From: Astropecten irregularis
Lineage: Eukaryota > Echinodermata > Asteroidea > Paxillosida > Astropectinidae
Assembly (NCBI GenBank): GCA_963971285.1
Contig: OZ020256.1
Span: 8,372,541 to 8,436,540 of the forward strand
Direction: 5' to 3'
DNA: 64,000 nucleotides
The translations under genes and the position numbers were made by a program. The notes beneath the pieces are model-generated. The model was not told the DNA's origin and searched no databases. It saw only the letters and a program-made list of their open reading frames with translations. Below, piece after piece: positions 1 to 12,639 of the stretch (the first letter of the stretch is position 1; every line of letters starts with the position of its first letter).

Positions 1-2602
1 CAGAAACACTTGAAAATTTGCAGAAATCATCGCATGCGTACAATGTAAACAATTTGCAATTTGCACTGATGTACGTCATGTAATTACTGAATAAACAGTA
101 TTTGAATAATTACATCATGTTTCCTTTAAAAACGCATAACTTCCGGTTGAATGACGTCACAGATTTTAAACTTCGCACATATGTCAAAGTGCATTGGTGC
201 TTTAAACTCACTAAACCTTTCCGATTTTGAGTTATTTTGAGTCAAACTTCAACTTCCGGTAACACCGGAAGTGAAGGTCATTTTTACACAACATTGAATA
301 TATTAATTGTTCAGATTCACGTGGTGAGTAACATATGTCAATATCAAAATCGTAGGTCATGTGGTTCTCAAGTTATAAAGCACCAAAGTTTTTCCTAAAA
401 ACGCGTGTAATTTGATACCCGATGACGTCATCATGATGTCAATCTTCTAAATACAACTTGGCATCATGACCAAAGTTCCCACCAAGTTTCATGTCAATAT
501 CTTGTAACTGTCATATAGAAGTCCTGCAGACAATTAGTTTGGGAAGAAAAAAAATGGAAAAAACAACAAAAAACTAGACATTGTGGTTGTCGGAACAACC
601 ACTAGGTGTTCGGGGTCTCATTTCGTAGTGGAAATGTTATTTGAACGTATGTTGGAACGTACAGTATGTGATCAATCGTCCCTCATTCAATGGAATATTA
701 AAATACACTTCAACTGCGTGACTGAGCAAAATTAATACATGTACTACATGTACTGATTATGCTGATTGCAGTATTCGTACACTATGACTGATACCGTAAA
801 ATGACATCACCTTTAATATTGTATGGACAATAACTTCCGGTTAGTTCTTCACAACCAACTGAACATTTTCAGAAGTCATTGAATGCACACGATATAAATA
901 TATTGCAATTTTCACTGACGTGCGTCATGTAATTATCGAGTAAACAGTATTTGAATAATGATACGTCATCTTTCCTTTAAAAGCGCATAACTTCCGGTTG
1001 CATGACGTCACAAATTTCAAACTTCACACACGAAGTTCATTAGTAGTTCACAGTCACTAAATTTGGCGGAAATCCGTTGTTTACTTTTGGATTACGTAAT
1101 CACTGCATATCTTTAATCCACCGTAGAGGGCGCTATACAGCCCGTATGACGTCATCGTTTATATTTTCTGAAAGCCCAAGACCTTGTCTATCTTTGAACC
1201 ATTGAGTTTTTTTTTGCCTAAATCCTTCCGTTTTCGAGTTATTTTGAGTCAAACTTCAACTTCCGGTAACACCGGAAGTGAAGGTCATTTATACACAAGA
1301 CTGAATATATTAATTGTTAAGATTTACGTGTTGAGTAACATATGTCAATATCAAAATCGTAGGTCATGTGGTTCACAAGTTATAGAACACCAAAGTTTTT
1401 CCTAAAAACGCGTGTAATTTGATACCCGATGACGTCATCATGACGTCAATCTTCTAATAACAACTTGGCATCATGACCGAAGTTCCCACCAAGTTTCAAG
1501 TGAATATCTTGTAACCGTCATATAGAAGTCCTGCGGACAAATTTGGGAAGAAAAAAAATGGAAAAAAACAAAAAAAACTCGAACAACTAGACATTGTGGT
1601 TGTGGGAACAACCACTAGGTGTTCGGGGTCTCATTTCGTACAGGAACTGTTATGAGAATGTCTGTTGGAACGCATGTATGGCATACTGAAAAAGGCCTAC
1701 ACTTAAAACTGTGTGACTGAGCAAATACTGATCATGCTGGGTGCAGTGTATTCCTATTAGGGGCCTATATGTACACTGACTGATAGCGTATAGAAAATGG
1801 TGTCACGTTTAAATAATGTAAAATTGCCCGGACGATAACTTCCGGTAAGTTAATCACAAACAACTGAAAATTTGCAAAATTCATTGAATGCATACGATGT
1901 AAACAATTTGCAATTTGCACTGATGTACGTTATGTAATTACCGAATAAACAGTATTTGAATAATAACATCATGTTTCCTTTAAAAACACATAACTTCTGG
2001 TTGAATGACGTCACAGATTTCAAACTTCACACACATGTCAGGGTGCATTAGTGCTTCACACTCACCAAATTTGGCGAAAATCCGTTGTTTACTTTTGGAC
2101 TACGTAATCACTGTATATCTTTAATCCACCGTAGAGGGCGCTATACAGCGTGTATAACGTCATCATTTAGATTTTCCGAAAGCCCAAGACCTACTCTATC
2201 TTTTACCCAACGAGGTTTTATGTGCCCAAATCCTTCCGTTTTTGAGTTATTTTGAGTCAAGCTTCAACTTCCGGTAACACCGGAAGTGAAGGTCATTTGT
2301 ACACAACACTAAATATGTTAATTGTTGACATTCACGTGTTGAGTAACATATGTCAAAATCATAATTGTAGGTCATGTGGTTCTCAAGTTACAGAGCACCA
2401 AAGTTTTTCCTTAAAACGCATGTAATTTGATACCCGATGACGTCATCATGACGTCAATCTTCTAAATACAACTTGGCATCATGACCGAAGTTCCCACCAA
2501 GTTTCAAGTCAATATCTTGTAACTATCATCAAGAAGTCTTGCGGACAAGTTTGGGAAGAAGGAAAAAAAAAAAAAGAAAAAAAAAAACTCGAACAATAAC
2601 AA

Positions 2603-2667
2603 TAGGTGTTCGGCTTGAACCCGAACACCTAATTACAATAGGTGTTCGGCTTGAACCCGAACACCTA
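2603..2667 (+). repeat. Twin hairpins after the A-tract of a satellite unit
   Basis: Two adjacent copies (2603-2631 and 2639-2667) of a perfect 11-bp stem, TAGGTGTTCGG paired with CCGAACACCTA, with 7-nt loop CTTGAAC. The same hairpin occurs singly, doubly or triply after A-tracts near 4443, 5344, 7058, 7909, 7959, 9304, 24382, 24429, 24478, 24837, 25867, 28956, 29005, 29057, 29408, 32896, 33917, 36689, 36738, 39286 and 41019. Read on the minus strand it is a hairpin followed by a T-run. The duplication shows that the hairpin itself is a unit of copy-number change. Confidence 0.9.
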
Positions 2668-2732
2668 AAAACTAGACATTGTGGTTGTGGCAACAACCAC
2701 TAGGTGTTCGGGGTCTCATTTCGTACTGGAAC

Positions 2733-3636
2733 CAGGGTTGTTGATTTTTTTGATTTTTAAAAAAAAATCAAAAAAATCGGATTTATTTGATTTAAATCAG
2801 ATTTTTTTGATTTAAATCAGATTTTTTTGATTTTTTTAAATTAAAAATCATGGTTATACTTGACAGGTTGTAAACTATTATTAGACCGCATTTAGACCAA
2901 TGATAGTGGTCAAGCACACTTTTAAACATTGTTTATTGTTAAATTTGACAGAATAATCCACTAAAGAAAGGATTTTTTTTCTATAATTCGCTTTATAGCA
3001 GAATAATGATGAGCAGTTTATGGAAGCCCATATGCATACACTTCACTCAGAATTTTCTGCGCCAGTCAGATCAAAATACGAGGGGTTAGGCCTACTCCAT
3101 GACATAAATGGATTACGCAAAGTAGGGAATTCCCAAACTGCTCTCGGGAATTCCAGTTGGGAATTTCCAACTTTCACATGAGGGATTCCCAACTAACAGC
3201 TGAGCTGGGGATTTTCAAAAAAAGGGTTTTTGTAGTGTTTGTATTCCATTTCTTCCAGAAGTTTAGCTTTTTGTAAAAGTATCTTTAAAAGAGTTTATAA
3301 ATTGAACATTATTTATTTTCATTTTATTTTGGGAAATGTTTGTTATAAAATTTAAGGAGTTGCATTTTGCACATGAAAATAAAACATAAAAGATTCCTGT
3401 TAAATCAGACTTCAAGAGGGTGTGTAACATGCTTTTTAAGTGCCTCTGAAACACTTTTTATACAAATGAAAATGATTGGATTGAAAAAACAATGTAAAAA
3501 AGGAGAGGAAATAGAGAAAAACAATTTTTGTATAAAAGTTGATTTAAATCAGTGATTTTTATAAAAAAATCAAGTGATTTAAATCGCGATTTAAATCGGC
3601 GATTTAAATCAACGTGATTTAAATCAAACAACCCTG
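2733..3636. mobile_element. hAT-type MITE inside a satellite unit
   Basis: A 904-bp AT-rich element that begins CAGGGTTG and ends CAACCCTG, flanked by a perfect 8-bp target duplication ACTGGAAC (2725-2732 and 3637-3644). Intact units elsewhere read straight through a single ACTGGAAC. Both subterminal regions are packed with the self-complementary word GATTTAAATC, probably binding sites for a transposase supplied in trans. The 8-bp duplication and CAGGG terminus fit the hAT superfamily. The two opposing 62-63-codon open frames inside match no transposase and look incidental, so the element is non-autonomous. Confidence 0.9.
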
Positions 3637-5372
3637 ACTGGAACTGTTATGAGAATGTCTGTTGGAACGCATGTATGGCATATTGAAATACACTTAAACT
3701 GTGTGACTGAGCAAATACTGATCATGTTGATTGCACAGTGTATTCGTACATGTACACTGACTGATAGCGTATAGAAAATGGTGTCACCTTTAAATAATGT
3801 AAAATTGCCCGGACGATAACTTCCGTTTAGTTAATCACAAACAACTGAAAATATGCAGAAATCATTGAATGCACACATATGTCAAGGTGCATTAGTGCTT
3901 CACACTCACCAAATTTGGCGGAAATCTGTTGTTTACTTTTGGATTACGTAATCACTGTATATCTTTAATCCACCGTAGAGGGCGCTATACAGCCCGCATG
4001 ACGTTATCGTTTATATTTTCTGAAAGCTTAAGACCTACTCTATCTTTTACCCAGAGAGGTTTTATGTGCCAAAATCCTTCCGTTTTTGAGTTATTTTGAG
4101 TCAAACTTCAACTTCCGGTAACACTGGAAGTGAAGGTCATTTGTACACAAGACTGAATATATTAATTGTTAAGATTTACGTGTTGAGTAACATATGTCAA
4201 TATCAAAATCGTAGGTCATGTGGTTCACAAGTTATAGAACACCAAAGTTTTTCCTAAAAACGCGTGTAATTTGATACCCGATGACGTCATCATGACGTCA
4301 ATCTTCTAATAACAACTTGGCATCATGACCGAAGTTCCCACCAAGTTTCAAGTGAATATCTTGTAACCGTCATATAGAAGTCCTGCGGACAAATTTGGGA
4401 AGAAAAAAAATGGAAAAAAAAAAAAAAACTCGAACAATTACAATAGGTGTTCGGCTTGAACCCGAACACCTACAAACTAGACATTGTGGTTGTGGCAACA
4501 ACCACTAGGTGTTCGGGGTCTCATTTCGTACTGGAAGTCTGGAACTGTTATGAGAATGTCTGTTGGAACGCATGTATGGCATATTGAAATACACTTAAAC
4601 TGTGTGACTGAGCAAATACTGATCATGTTGATTGCACAGTGTATTCGTACATGTACACTGACTGATAGCGTATAGAAAATGGTGTCACCTTTAAATAATG
4701 TAAAATTGCCCGGACGATAACTTCCGTTTAGTTAATCACAAACAACTGAAAATATGCAGAAATCATTGAATGCACACATATGTCAAGGTGCATTAGTGCT
4801 TCACACTCACCAAATTTGGCGGAAATCTGTTGTTTACTTTTGGATTACGTAATCACTGTATATCTTTAATCCACCGTAGAGGGCGCTATACAGCCCGCAT
4901 GACGTTATCGTTTATATTTTCTGAAAGCTTAAGACCTACTCTATCTTTTACCCAGAGAGGTTTTATGTGCCCAAATCCTTCCGTTTTTGAGTTATTTTGA
5001 GTCAAACTTCAACTTCCGGTAACACTGGAAGTGAAGGTCATTTGAACACAAGACTGAATATATTAATTGTTAAGATTTACGTGTTGAGTAACATATGTCA
5101 ATATCAAAATCGTAGGTCATGTGGTTCACAAGTTATAGAACACCAAAGTTTTTCCTAAAAACGCGTGTAATTTGATACCCGATGACGTCATCATGACGTC
5201 AATCTTCTAATAACAACTTGGCATCATGACCGAAGTTCCCACCAAGTTTCAAGTGAATATCTTGTAACCGTCATATAGAAGTCCTGCGGACAAATTTGGG
5301 AAGAAAAAAAATGGGAAAAAAAAAAAAAACTCGAACAATTACAATAGGTGTTCGGCTTGAACCCGAACACCT

Positions 5373-6247
5373 AAAAAAATCAAAAAAATCGGATTTATTT
5401 GATTTAAATCAGATTTTTTTGATTTAAATCAGATTTTTTTGATTTTTTTAAATTAAAAATCATGGTTATACTTGACAGGTTGTAAACTATTATTAGACCG
5501 CATTTAGACCAATGATAGTGGTCAAGCACACTTTTAAACATTGTTTATTGTTAAATTTGACAGAATAATCCACTAAAGAAAGGATTTTTTTTCTATAATT
5601 CGCTTTATAGCAGAATAATGATGAGCAGTTTATGGAAGCCCATATGCATACACTTCACTCAGAATTTTCTGCGCCAGTCAGATCAAAATACGAGGGGTTA
5701 GGCCTACTCCATGACATAAATGGATTACGCAAAGTAGGGAATTCCCAAACTGCTCTCGGGAATTCCAGTTGGGAATTTCCAACTTTCACATGAGGGATTC
5801 CCAACTAACAGCTGAGCTGGGGATTTTCAATAAAGGGTTTTTGTAGTGTTTGTATTCCATTTCTTCCAGAAGTTTAGCTTTTTGTAAAAGTATCTTTAAA
5901 AGAGTTTATAAATTGAACATTATTTATTTTCATTTTATTTTGGGAAATGTTTGTTATAAAATTTAAGGAGTTGCATTTTGCACATGAAAATAAAACATAA
6001 AAGATTCCTGTTAAATCAGACTTCAAGAGGGTGTGTAACATGCTTTTTAAGTGCCTCTGAAACACTTTTTATACAAATGAAAATGATTGGATTGAAAAAA
6101 CAATGTAAAAAAGGAGAGGAAATAGAGAAAAACAATTTTTGTATAAAAGTTGATTTAAATCAGTGATTTTTATAAAAAAATCAAGTGATTTAAATCGCGA
6201 TTTAAATCGGCGATTTAAATCAACGTGATTTAAATCAAACAACCCTG
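5373..6247. mobile_element. Co-amplified, left-truncated copy of the hAT MITE
   Basis: Near-identical to 2733-3636 at a constant offset of 2,611 bp. The left terminus is missing: satellite hairpin plus A-run joins directly to the element's A-rich left part. The right end and right flank (ACTGGAAC) match copy 1. It therefore arose by duplication of a 2.6-kb array segment and not by a second transposition. The break probably used A-run microhomology. Confidence 0.88.
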
Positions 6248-7996
6248 ACTGGAACTGTTATGAGAATGTCTGTTGGAACGCATGTATGGCATATTGAAAT
6301 ACACTTAAACTGTGTGACTGAGCAAATACTGATCATGTTGATTGCACAGTGTATTTGTACATGTACACTGACTGATAGCGTATAGAAAATGGTGTCACCT
6401 TTAAATAATGTAAAATTGCCCGGACGATAACTTCCGTTTAGTTAATCACAAACAACTGAAAATATGCAGAAATCATTGAATGCACACATATGTCAAGGTG
6501 CATTAGTGCTTCACACTCACCAAATTTGGCGGAAATCTGTTGTTTACTTTTGGATTACGTAATCACTGTATATCTTTAATCCACCGTAGAGGGCGCTATA
6601 CAGCCCGCATGACGTTATCGTTTATATTTTCTGAAAGCTTAAGACCTACTCTATCTTTTACCCAGAGAGGTTTTATGTGCCAAAATCCTTCCGTTTTTGA
6701 GTTATTTTGAGTCAAACTTCAACTTCCGGTAACACTGGAAGTGAAGGTCATTTGTACACAAGACTGAATATATTAATTGTTAAGATTTACGTGATAAGTA
6801 ACATATGTCAATATCAAAATCGTAGGTTATGTGGCTCTCAAGTTACAGAGCACCAAAGTTTTTCCTAAAAACGCATGTAATTTGATACCCGATGACGTCA
6901 TCATGACGTCAATCTTCTAAATACAACTTGGCATCATGACCGAAGTTCCCACCAAGTTTCAAGTCAATATCTTGTAACTGTCATCAAGAAGTCTTGCGGA
7001 CAAGTTTGGGAAGAAGGAAAATAAAAAAAAGAAAAAAAAAAACTCGAACAATAACAATAGGTGTTCGGCTTGAACCCGAACACCTAACTATTACAAACAT
7101 ATAAAACAAAAACACAACTTACATTGTTAATTGTTTGGGCCTTATAGTGATCGCAATTTACACTTGAAAATTTGCAGAAATCATCGCATGCGTACAATGT
7201 AAACAATTTGCAATTTGCACTGATGTACGTCATGTAATTACTGAATAAACAGTATTTGAATAATTACATCATGTTTCCTTTAAAAACGCATAACTTCCGG
7301 TTGAATGACGTCACAGATTTTAAACTTCGCACATATGTCAAAGTGCATTTAATTAGTGCTTTAAACTCACTAAATTTGGCAGAAATCCGTTGTTTACTTT
7401 TGGATTACGTAATCACTGTATATCTTTAATCCACCGTAGAGGGCGCTATACAGCCCGTATGACGTCATCGTTTATATTTTCTGAAAGCCTAAGACCTACT
7501 CTATCTTTTTGCCAAGCAATTGTATGTGCCCAAAACCTTTCCGATTTTGAGTTATTTTGAGTCAAACTTCAACTTCCAGTAACACCGGAAGTGAAGGTCA
7601 TTTGTACACAACATTGAATATATTAATTGTTCAGATTCACGTGTTGAGTAACATATGTCAATATCAAAATCGTAGGTCATGTGGTTCTCAAGTTATAAAG
7701 CACCAAAGTTTTTCCTAAAAACGCGTGTAATTTGATACCCGATGACGTCATCATGACGTCATTGTTCTAGATACAACTTGGCATCACGACCGAAGTTCCC
7801 ACCAAGTTTCAGGTCAATATCTTGTAACAGTCATATAGAAGTCTTGCAGACAAATTTGGGAAGAAAAAAAAAAAAAAAAAAAGGAAAAAAAAAACTCGAA
7901 CAATAACAATAGGTGTTCGGCTTGAACCCGAACACCTAAAAAAACTCTAACAATAACAATAGGTGTTCGGCTTGAACCCGAACACCTAAAAAAAAA

Positions 7997-8300
7997 CGGA
8001 AGTGAAGGTCATTTGTACACAACATTGAATATATTAATTGTTCAGATTCACGTGGTGAGTTACATATGTCAATATCAAAATCGTAGGTCATGTGGTTCTC
8101 AAGTTATAAAGCACCAAAAGTTTTTCCTAAAAACGCGTGCAATTTGATACCCGATGACGTCATCATGACGTCAATCTTCTAAATACAACTTGACATCATG
8201 ACCAAAGTTCCCACCAAGTTTCATGTCAATTTCTTGTAACTGTCATATAGAAGTCCTGCAGACAAGTTTGGGAAGAAAAAAAATGGGAAAAAAAGAAAAA
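7997..8300 (+). repeat. Half-unit of the satellite
   Basis: After a hairpin and A-run the sequence restarts in mid-unit at the right half of the ETS palindrome (CGGAAGTGAAGG) and continues through the double CRE to the next A-tract. The 5' half of the unit is missing. The same breakpoint is used at 24518, 29094, 33954, 39322 and 39689. Confidence 0.85.
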
Positions 8301-8949
8301 GAACTAGACATTGTGGTTGTGGGAACAACCACTAGGTGTTCGGAGTCTCATTTCGTAGTGCACTTTTATGTGAACATATGTTGGAACGTATGTGATCAAT
8401 CGTCCCTCATAATAATGGCATATTGGAATACACTTAAACTGTGGGACTGAACAAATACTGATCATGCTGTACATGTACACTGACTGATGGAGAATATGGC
8501 GTCACCTTTAAATATATATATAACATTGTCTGGACAATAACTTCCGGTTAGTTCATCACAAGCAACTGAACATTTACAGACGTCATTGAATGCATACGAT
8601 GTAAATATTTTGCAATTTTCACTGATGTACGTCATGTATTACTGAGTAAACAGTATTTGAATAATTACGTCCTTGTCCCCTTTAAAAGAGCATAACTTCC
8701 GGTTGGATGACGTAACAGATTTCAAACTTCACAAACATGTTAAGATGTTTTAGTGCTTCACACTCACCAAATTTGGCGGAAATCCGCTGTTTACTTTTGG
8801 ATTACGTAATCACTGTATATCTTGAATCCACCGTAGAGGGCGCTATACAGCTCGTATGACGTCATCTTTTATATTTTCTGAAAGGCCAAGACCTCCTCTA
8901 TCTTTTACCCATATGAGGTTTTTTGTGCCCAAATCCTTCCGTTTTCGAG

Positions 8950-11327
8950 TTATTTTGAGTCAAACTTCAACTTCCGGTAACACCGGAAGTGAAGGTCATT
9001 TGTACACAACACTGAATATGTTAATTGTTGACATTCACGTGTTCAGTAACATATGTCAATATCAAAATCATAGGTCATGTGGTTCTCAAGTTATAAAGCA
9101 CCAAATTTTTTCCTAAAAACGCGTGTAATTTGATACCCGATGACGTCATCATGACGTCAATCTTCTAAATACAACTTGGCATCATGACCGAAGTTCCCAC
9201 CAAGTTTCAAGTCATTATCTTGTAACTATCATCAAGAAGTCTTGCAGACAAGTTTGGGAAGAAGGAAAATAAAAAAAAGAAAAAAAAAAACTCGAACAAT
9301 AACAATAGGTGTTCGGCTTGAACCCGAACACCTAAAAAGAAACTCTAACAATAACAAAACTATTACAAACATATAAAACAAAAACACAACTTACATTGTT
9401 AATTGTTTGGGCCTTATAGTGATCGCAATTTACACTTGAAAATTTGCAGAAATCATCGCATGTGTACAATGTAAACAATTTGCAATTTGCACTGATGTAC
9501 GTCATGTAATTACTGAATAAACAGTATTTGAATAATTACATCATGTTTCCTTTAAAAACGCATAACTTCCGGTTGAATGACGTCACAGATTTTAAACTTC
9601 GCACATATGTCAAAGTGCATTAGTGCTTTAAACTCACTAAATTTGGCAGAAATCCGTTGTTTACTTTTGGATTACGTAATCACTGTATATCTTTAATCCA
9701 CCGTAGAGGGCGCTATACAGCCCGTATGACGTCATCGTTTATATTTTCTGAAAGCCTAAGACCTACTCTATCTTTTTGCCAAGCAATTGTATGTGCCCAA
9801 AACCTTTCCGATTTTGAGTTATTTTGAGTCAAACTTCAACTTCCGGTAACACCGGAAGTGAAGGTCATTTGTACACAACATTGAATATATTAATTGTTCA
9901 GATTCACGTGGTGAGTAACATATGTCAATATCAAAATCGTAGGTCATGTGGTTCTCAAGTTACAGAGCACCAAAGTTTTTCCTAAAAACGCGTGTAATTT
10001 GATACCCGATGACGTCATCATGACGTCAATCTTCTAAATACAACTTGGCATCATGACCAAAGTTCCCACCAAGTTTCATGTCAATATCTTGTAACTGTCA
10101 TATAGAAGTCCTGCAGACAAGTTTGGGAAGAAAAAAAATGGAGAAAAAAAAAAAAAAACTAGACATTGTGGTTGTGGGAACAACCACTAGGTGTTCGGGG
10201 TCTCATTTCGTAGTGGAAATGTTAGTGAACGTATGTTGGAACGTACAGTATGTGATCAATCGTCCCCCATTCAATGGCATATATTAAAATACACTTCAAC
10301 TGCGTGACTCAGCAAAATTAATACATGTACCACATGTACTGTTTATGCTGATTGCAGTATTCGTACACTATGACTGATACCGTATAATGACATCACCTTT
10401 AATATTGTATGGACAATAACTTCCGGTTAGTTCTTCACAACCAACTGAACATTTTCAGAAGTCATTGAATGCATACGATATAAATATATTGCAATTTTCA
10501 ATGACGTGCGTCATGTAATTATCGAGTAAACAGTATTTGAATAATGACGTCATCTTTCCTTTAAAAGCGCATAACTTCCGGTTGCATGACGTCACAAATT
10601 TCAAACTTCACACACATGTCGAAGTTCATTAGTAGTTCACAGTCACCAAATTTGGCGGAAATCCGTTGTTTACTTTTGGATTACTTTATCACTGTATATC
10701 TTTAATCCACCGTAGAGGGCGCTATACAACCCGTATGACGTCATCGTTTATATTTTCTGAAAGCCCAAGACCTTGTCTATCTTTGAACCATTGAGGTTTT
10801 TTTTGCCTAAATCCTTCCGTTTTCGAGTTATTTTGAGTCAAACTTCAACTTCCGGTAACACCGGAAGTGAAGGTCATTTGTACACAATACTGAATATATT
10901 AATTGTTCAGATTTACGTGTTGAGTAACATATGTCAATATCAAAATCGTAGGTCATGTGGTTCACAAGTTATAGAACACCAAAGTTTTTCCTAAAAACGC
11001 GTGTAATTTGATACCTGATGACGTCATCATGACGTCAATCTTCTAAATACAACTTGGCATCATGACCGAAGTTCCCACCAAGTTTCAAGTCAATATCTTG
11101 TAACCGTCATATAGAAGTCCTGCGGACAAATTTGGGAAGAAAAAAAATGGAAAAAAAAAAAACTAGACTTTGTGGTTGTGGGAACAACCACTAGGTGTTC
11201 GGGGTCTCAGTTTCGTATTGGAAGTGTTATGAATGTTTGATGGAACGCATGTATGGCATATTGAAATACACTTAAACTGTGTGACTGAGCAAATACTGAT
11301 CATGCTGATTGCACAGTGTATTCGTAC
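8950..11327 (+). repeat. Segmental duplication block, copy 1 (left flank of the 12.2-kb element)
   Basis: Nearly identical to about 25,515-27,891 at a constant offset of 16,563 bp, with only scattered differences, for example near 9960 versus 26525. It ends exactly at the insertion point of the 12.2-kb element. The paralogue continues without interruption through the empty site. Confidence 0.88.
11324..11327. repeat. Target-site duplication GTAC, left
   Basis: GTAC directly precedes the AGATCTGAACG terminus; the second copy is at 23544-23547. The uninterrupted paralogue at 27888-27891 has a single GTAC. Confidence 0.9.
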
Positions 11328-11464
11328 AGATCTGAACGAAACAAACTAGACTCGCGCGTGAGGTGCGCGGAGGAAAAAAGTTAAATTATTAGTAGCTAGG
11401 GAGCGGGTGGCTAGCGCGCATTAGCGCGCGGGCTTTATTTTCTTTATAAAAAGCGGCCGAAATA
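11328..11464 (+). repeat. Left terminal inverted repeat of the 12.2-kb element
   Basis: Identical in reverse complement to 23,407-23,543. It runs from the AGATCT terminus through a CG-rich stretch of GCGCG words into the first 80-bp repeat. The lack of visible divergence implies recent insertion or arm homogenisation. Confidence 0.92.
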
Positions 11465-11790
11465 CTTAACACACAGGGCAGTCCCACGCACTCCACGCAC
11501 CTAGCGCGCGGGCTTTATTTTCTTTAAAAAAGCGGCCGCAATACTAAACACACAGGGCAGTCCCACGCGCTCCACGCACCTAGCGCGCGGGCTTTATTTT
11601 CTTTATAAAAAGCGGCCGAAATACTTAACACACAGGGCAGTCCCACGCACTCCACGCACCTAGCGCGCGGGCTTTATTTTCTTTATAAAAAGCGGCCCGA
11701 TACTTCACACACACAGAGCAGTCCCACGCACTCCACGCACCTAGCGCGCGGGCTTTATTTTCTTTATAAAAAGCGGCCACAATACTTCAC
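11422..11790 (+). repeat. 80-bp subterminal tandem repeats, left arm
   Basis: About 4.6 copies, starting near 11422, 11502, 11581, 11661 and 11742, each beginning TAGCGCGCGGGC and containing AAGCGGCC plus a CCCACGC/CCACGCACC segment. The same repeat, inverted, lies at 23,018-23,460. Iterated subterminal repeats often serve as transposase-binding arrays; that role is inferred here. Confidence 0.92.
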
Positions 11791-11796
11791 TTGTTG

Positions 11797-12639
11797 GATC
11801 GACGAACCAATCAACACCAGCGGAATGCATTGAGCTTTCTGTCTTCTACATGTTGGTCAGCCAATAGGCGACCTGTATAATCACGACAACAACATGCTTG
11901 GAGCGGCATCACAAAGGAATTCTTGTAGCTGCTCGAAACATTGCGACAGTAGTCACGCCCATTCAGACCGTGTTTTTCTCCCAGGCTAGTTTTATTTGAA
12001 ATTTTCTCCCCGACTATAGTTTTATTTTAACTTTTCTCCCCGACAATAGTTTTATTTCAACTTTTCTCCCAGACTATAGTTTTATTACAACTTTCAGTCT
12101 GCCGGAGAGAAGCTCCAGGATCTGAGGAAGCATTTATTTAGATCGTTTATTTCAGATGAATGTAGTAGAATAACTAATTCTTAAAGTTTTAATATTCTCT
12201 ATTTAAATTTTGGTTTGTAAAATTTGTTGACTATGCAATGTGCCGACTCCCGTCGTCATCAACCAAAAGGACAAACGATCATTACTATATTATGAAATAA
12301 TAAACTTCATGCACCTCGTGGTTATTAGATGCGGCACATATGCCTTTTCACACGACATTGAAAATCTCTCAACCATTGAGAAATTCTCTCATGGGTCTTG
12401 ACTCTGGACTTCGGTCAAAATCTCTCAAGGACTCACCGGGGTTCGGCGCAACGCTGGCACGCCTGTCTGGCATTCCAAACTCTTTATTTCAGATCGAGCC
12501 TCGGGCTTATTTCAGTTATTTGTTACACGATTACTATAGCAACACTGTTTCTAAGATACTGGAGCGTACCGTGCCAGTCAAGAGCGCCAAGGCCAACGCA
12601 AGATGAATATATCAATTTATGACTGGTCGTATCTGATCC
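11797..12639 (+). repeat. Composite module, left copy 1, with short 30-bp array
   Basis: Starts CTTGTTGGATCGACGAACC, then about 200 bp of non-repetitive module, then about four 30-bp repeats (11,989-12,105), then about 520 bp leading to the next module. The module recurs at 12,640 (same strand) and, inverted, near 18,680, 20,770 and 21,530. A 70-codon frame at 12398 also appears in the inverted copy at 18694-18915 (minus). It matches no family I know, and its survival probably reflects recent copying. Confidence 0.8.

Larger units (their letters stand above)
1..11327 (+). repeat. Satellite-like tandem array, left block
   Basis: Head-to-tail array of a roughly 0.85-1.0 kb unit; the window begins inside it. 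The anchor CTTCCGGTAACACCGGAAG (or a close variant) recurs near 250, 1257, 2265, 4109, 5008, 6719, 7569, 8969, 9838 and 10848. In order from the anchor a unit has: the ETS-type inverted repeat; a double CRE (TGACGTCATCATGACGTCA); an A-tract; one or more 11-bp-stem hairpins beginning TAGGTGTTCGG; an 8-bp-stem hairpin (GTGGTTGT/ACAACCAC); a TGACGTCAC site; GATTACGTAATC; a TAGAGGGCGC core; and another TGACGTCA. Units differ by point changes, by hairpin number, and by a roughly 75-bp spacer (7087-7163, 9357-9434) that some have. Open frames of 60-90 codons recur but look incidental. No gene is seen. Confidence 0.95.

Noticed and set aside
3263-3555. Opposing 62-63-codon frames, repeated exactly at 5874-6166
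   Set aside because: They lie inside the non-autonomous hAT MITE and are identical only because that segment was duplicated.
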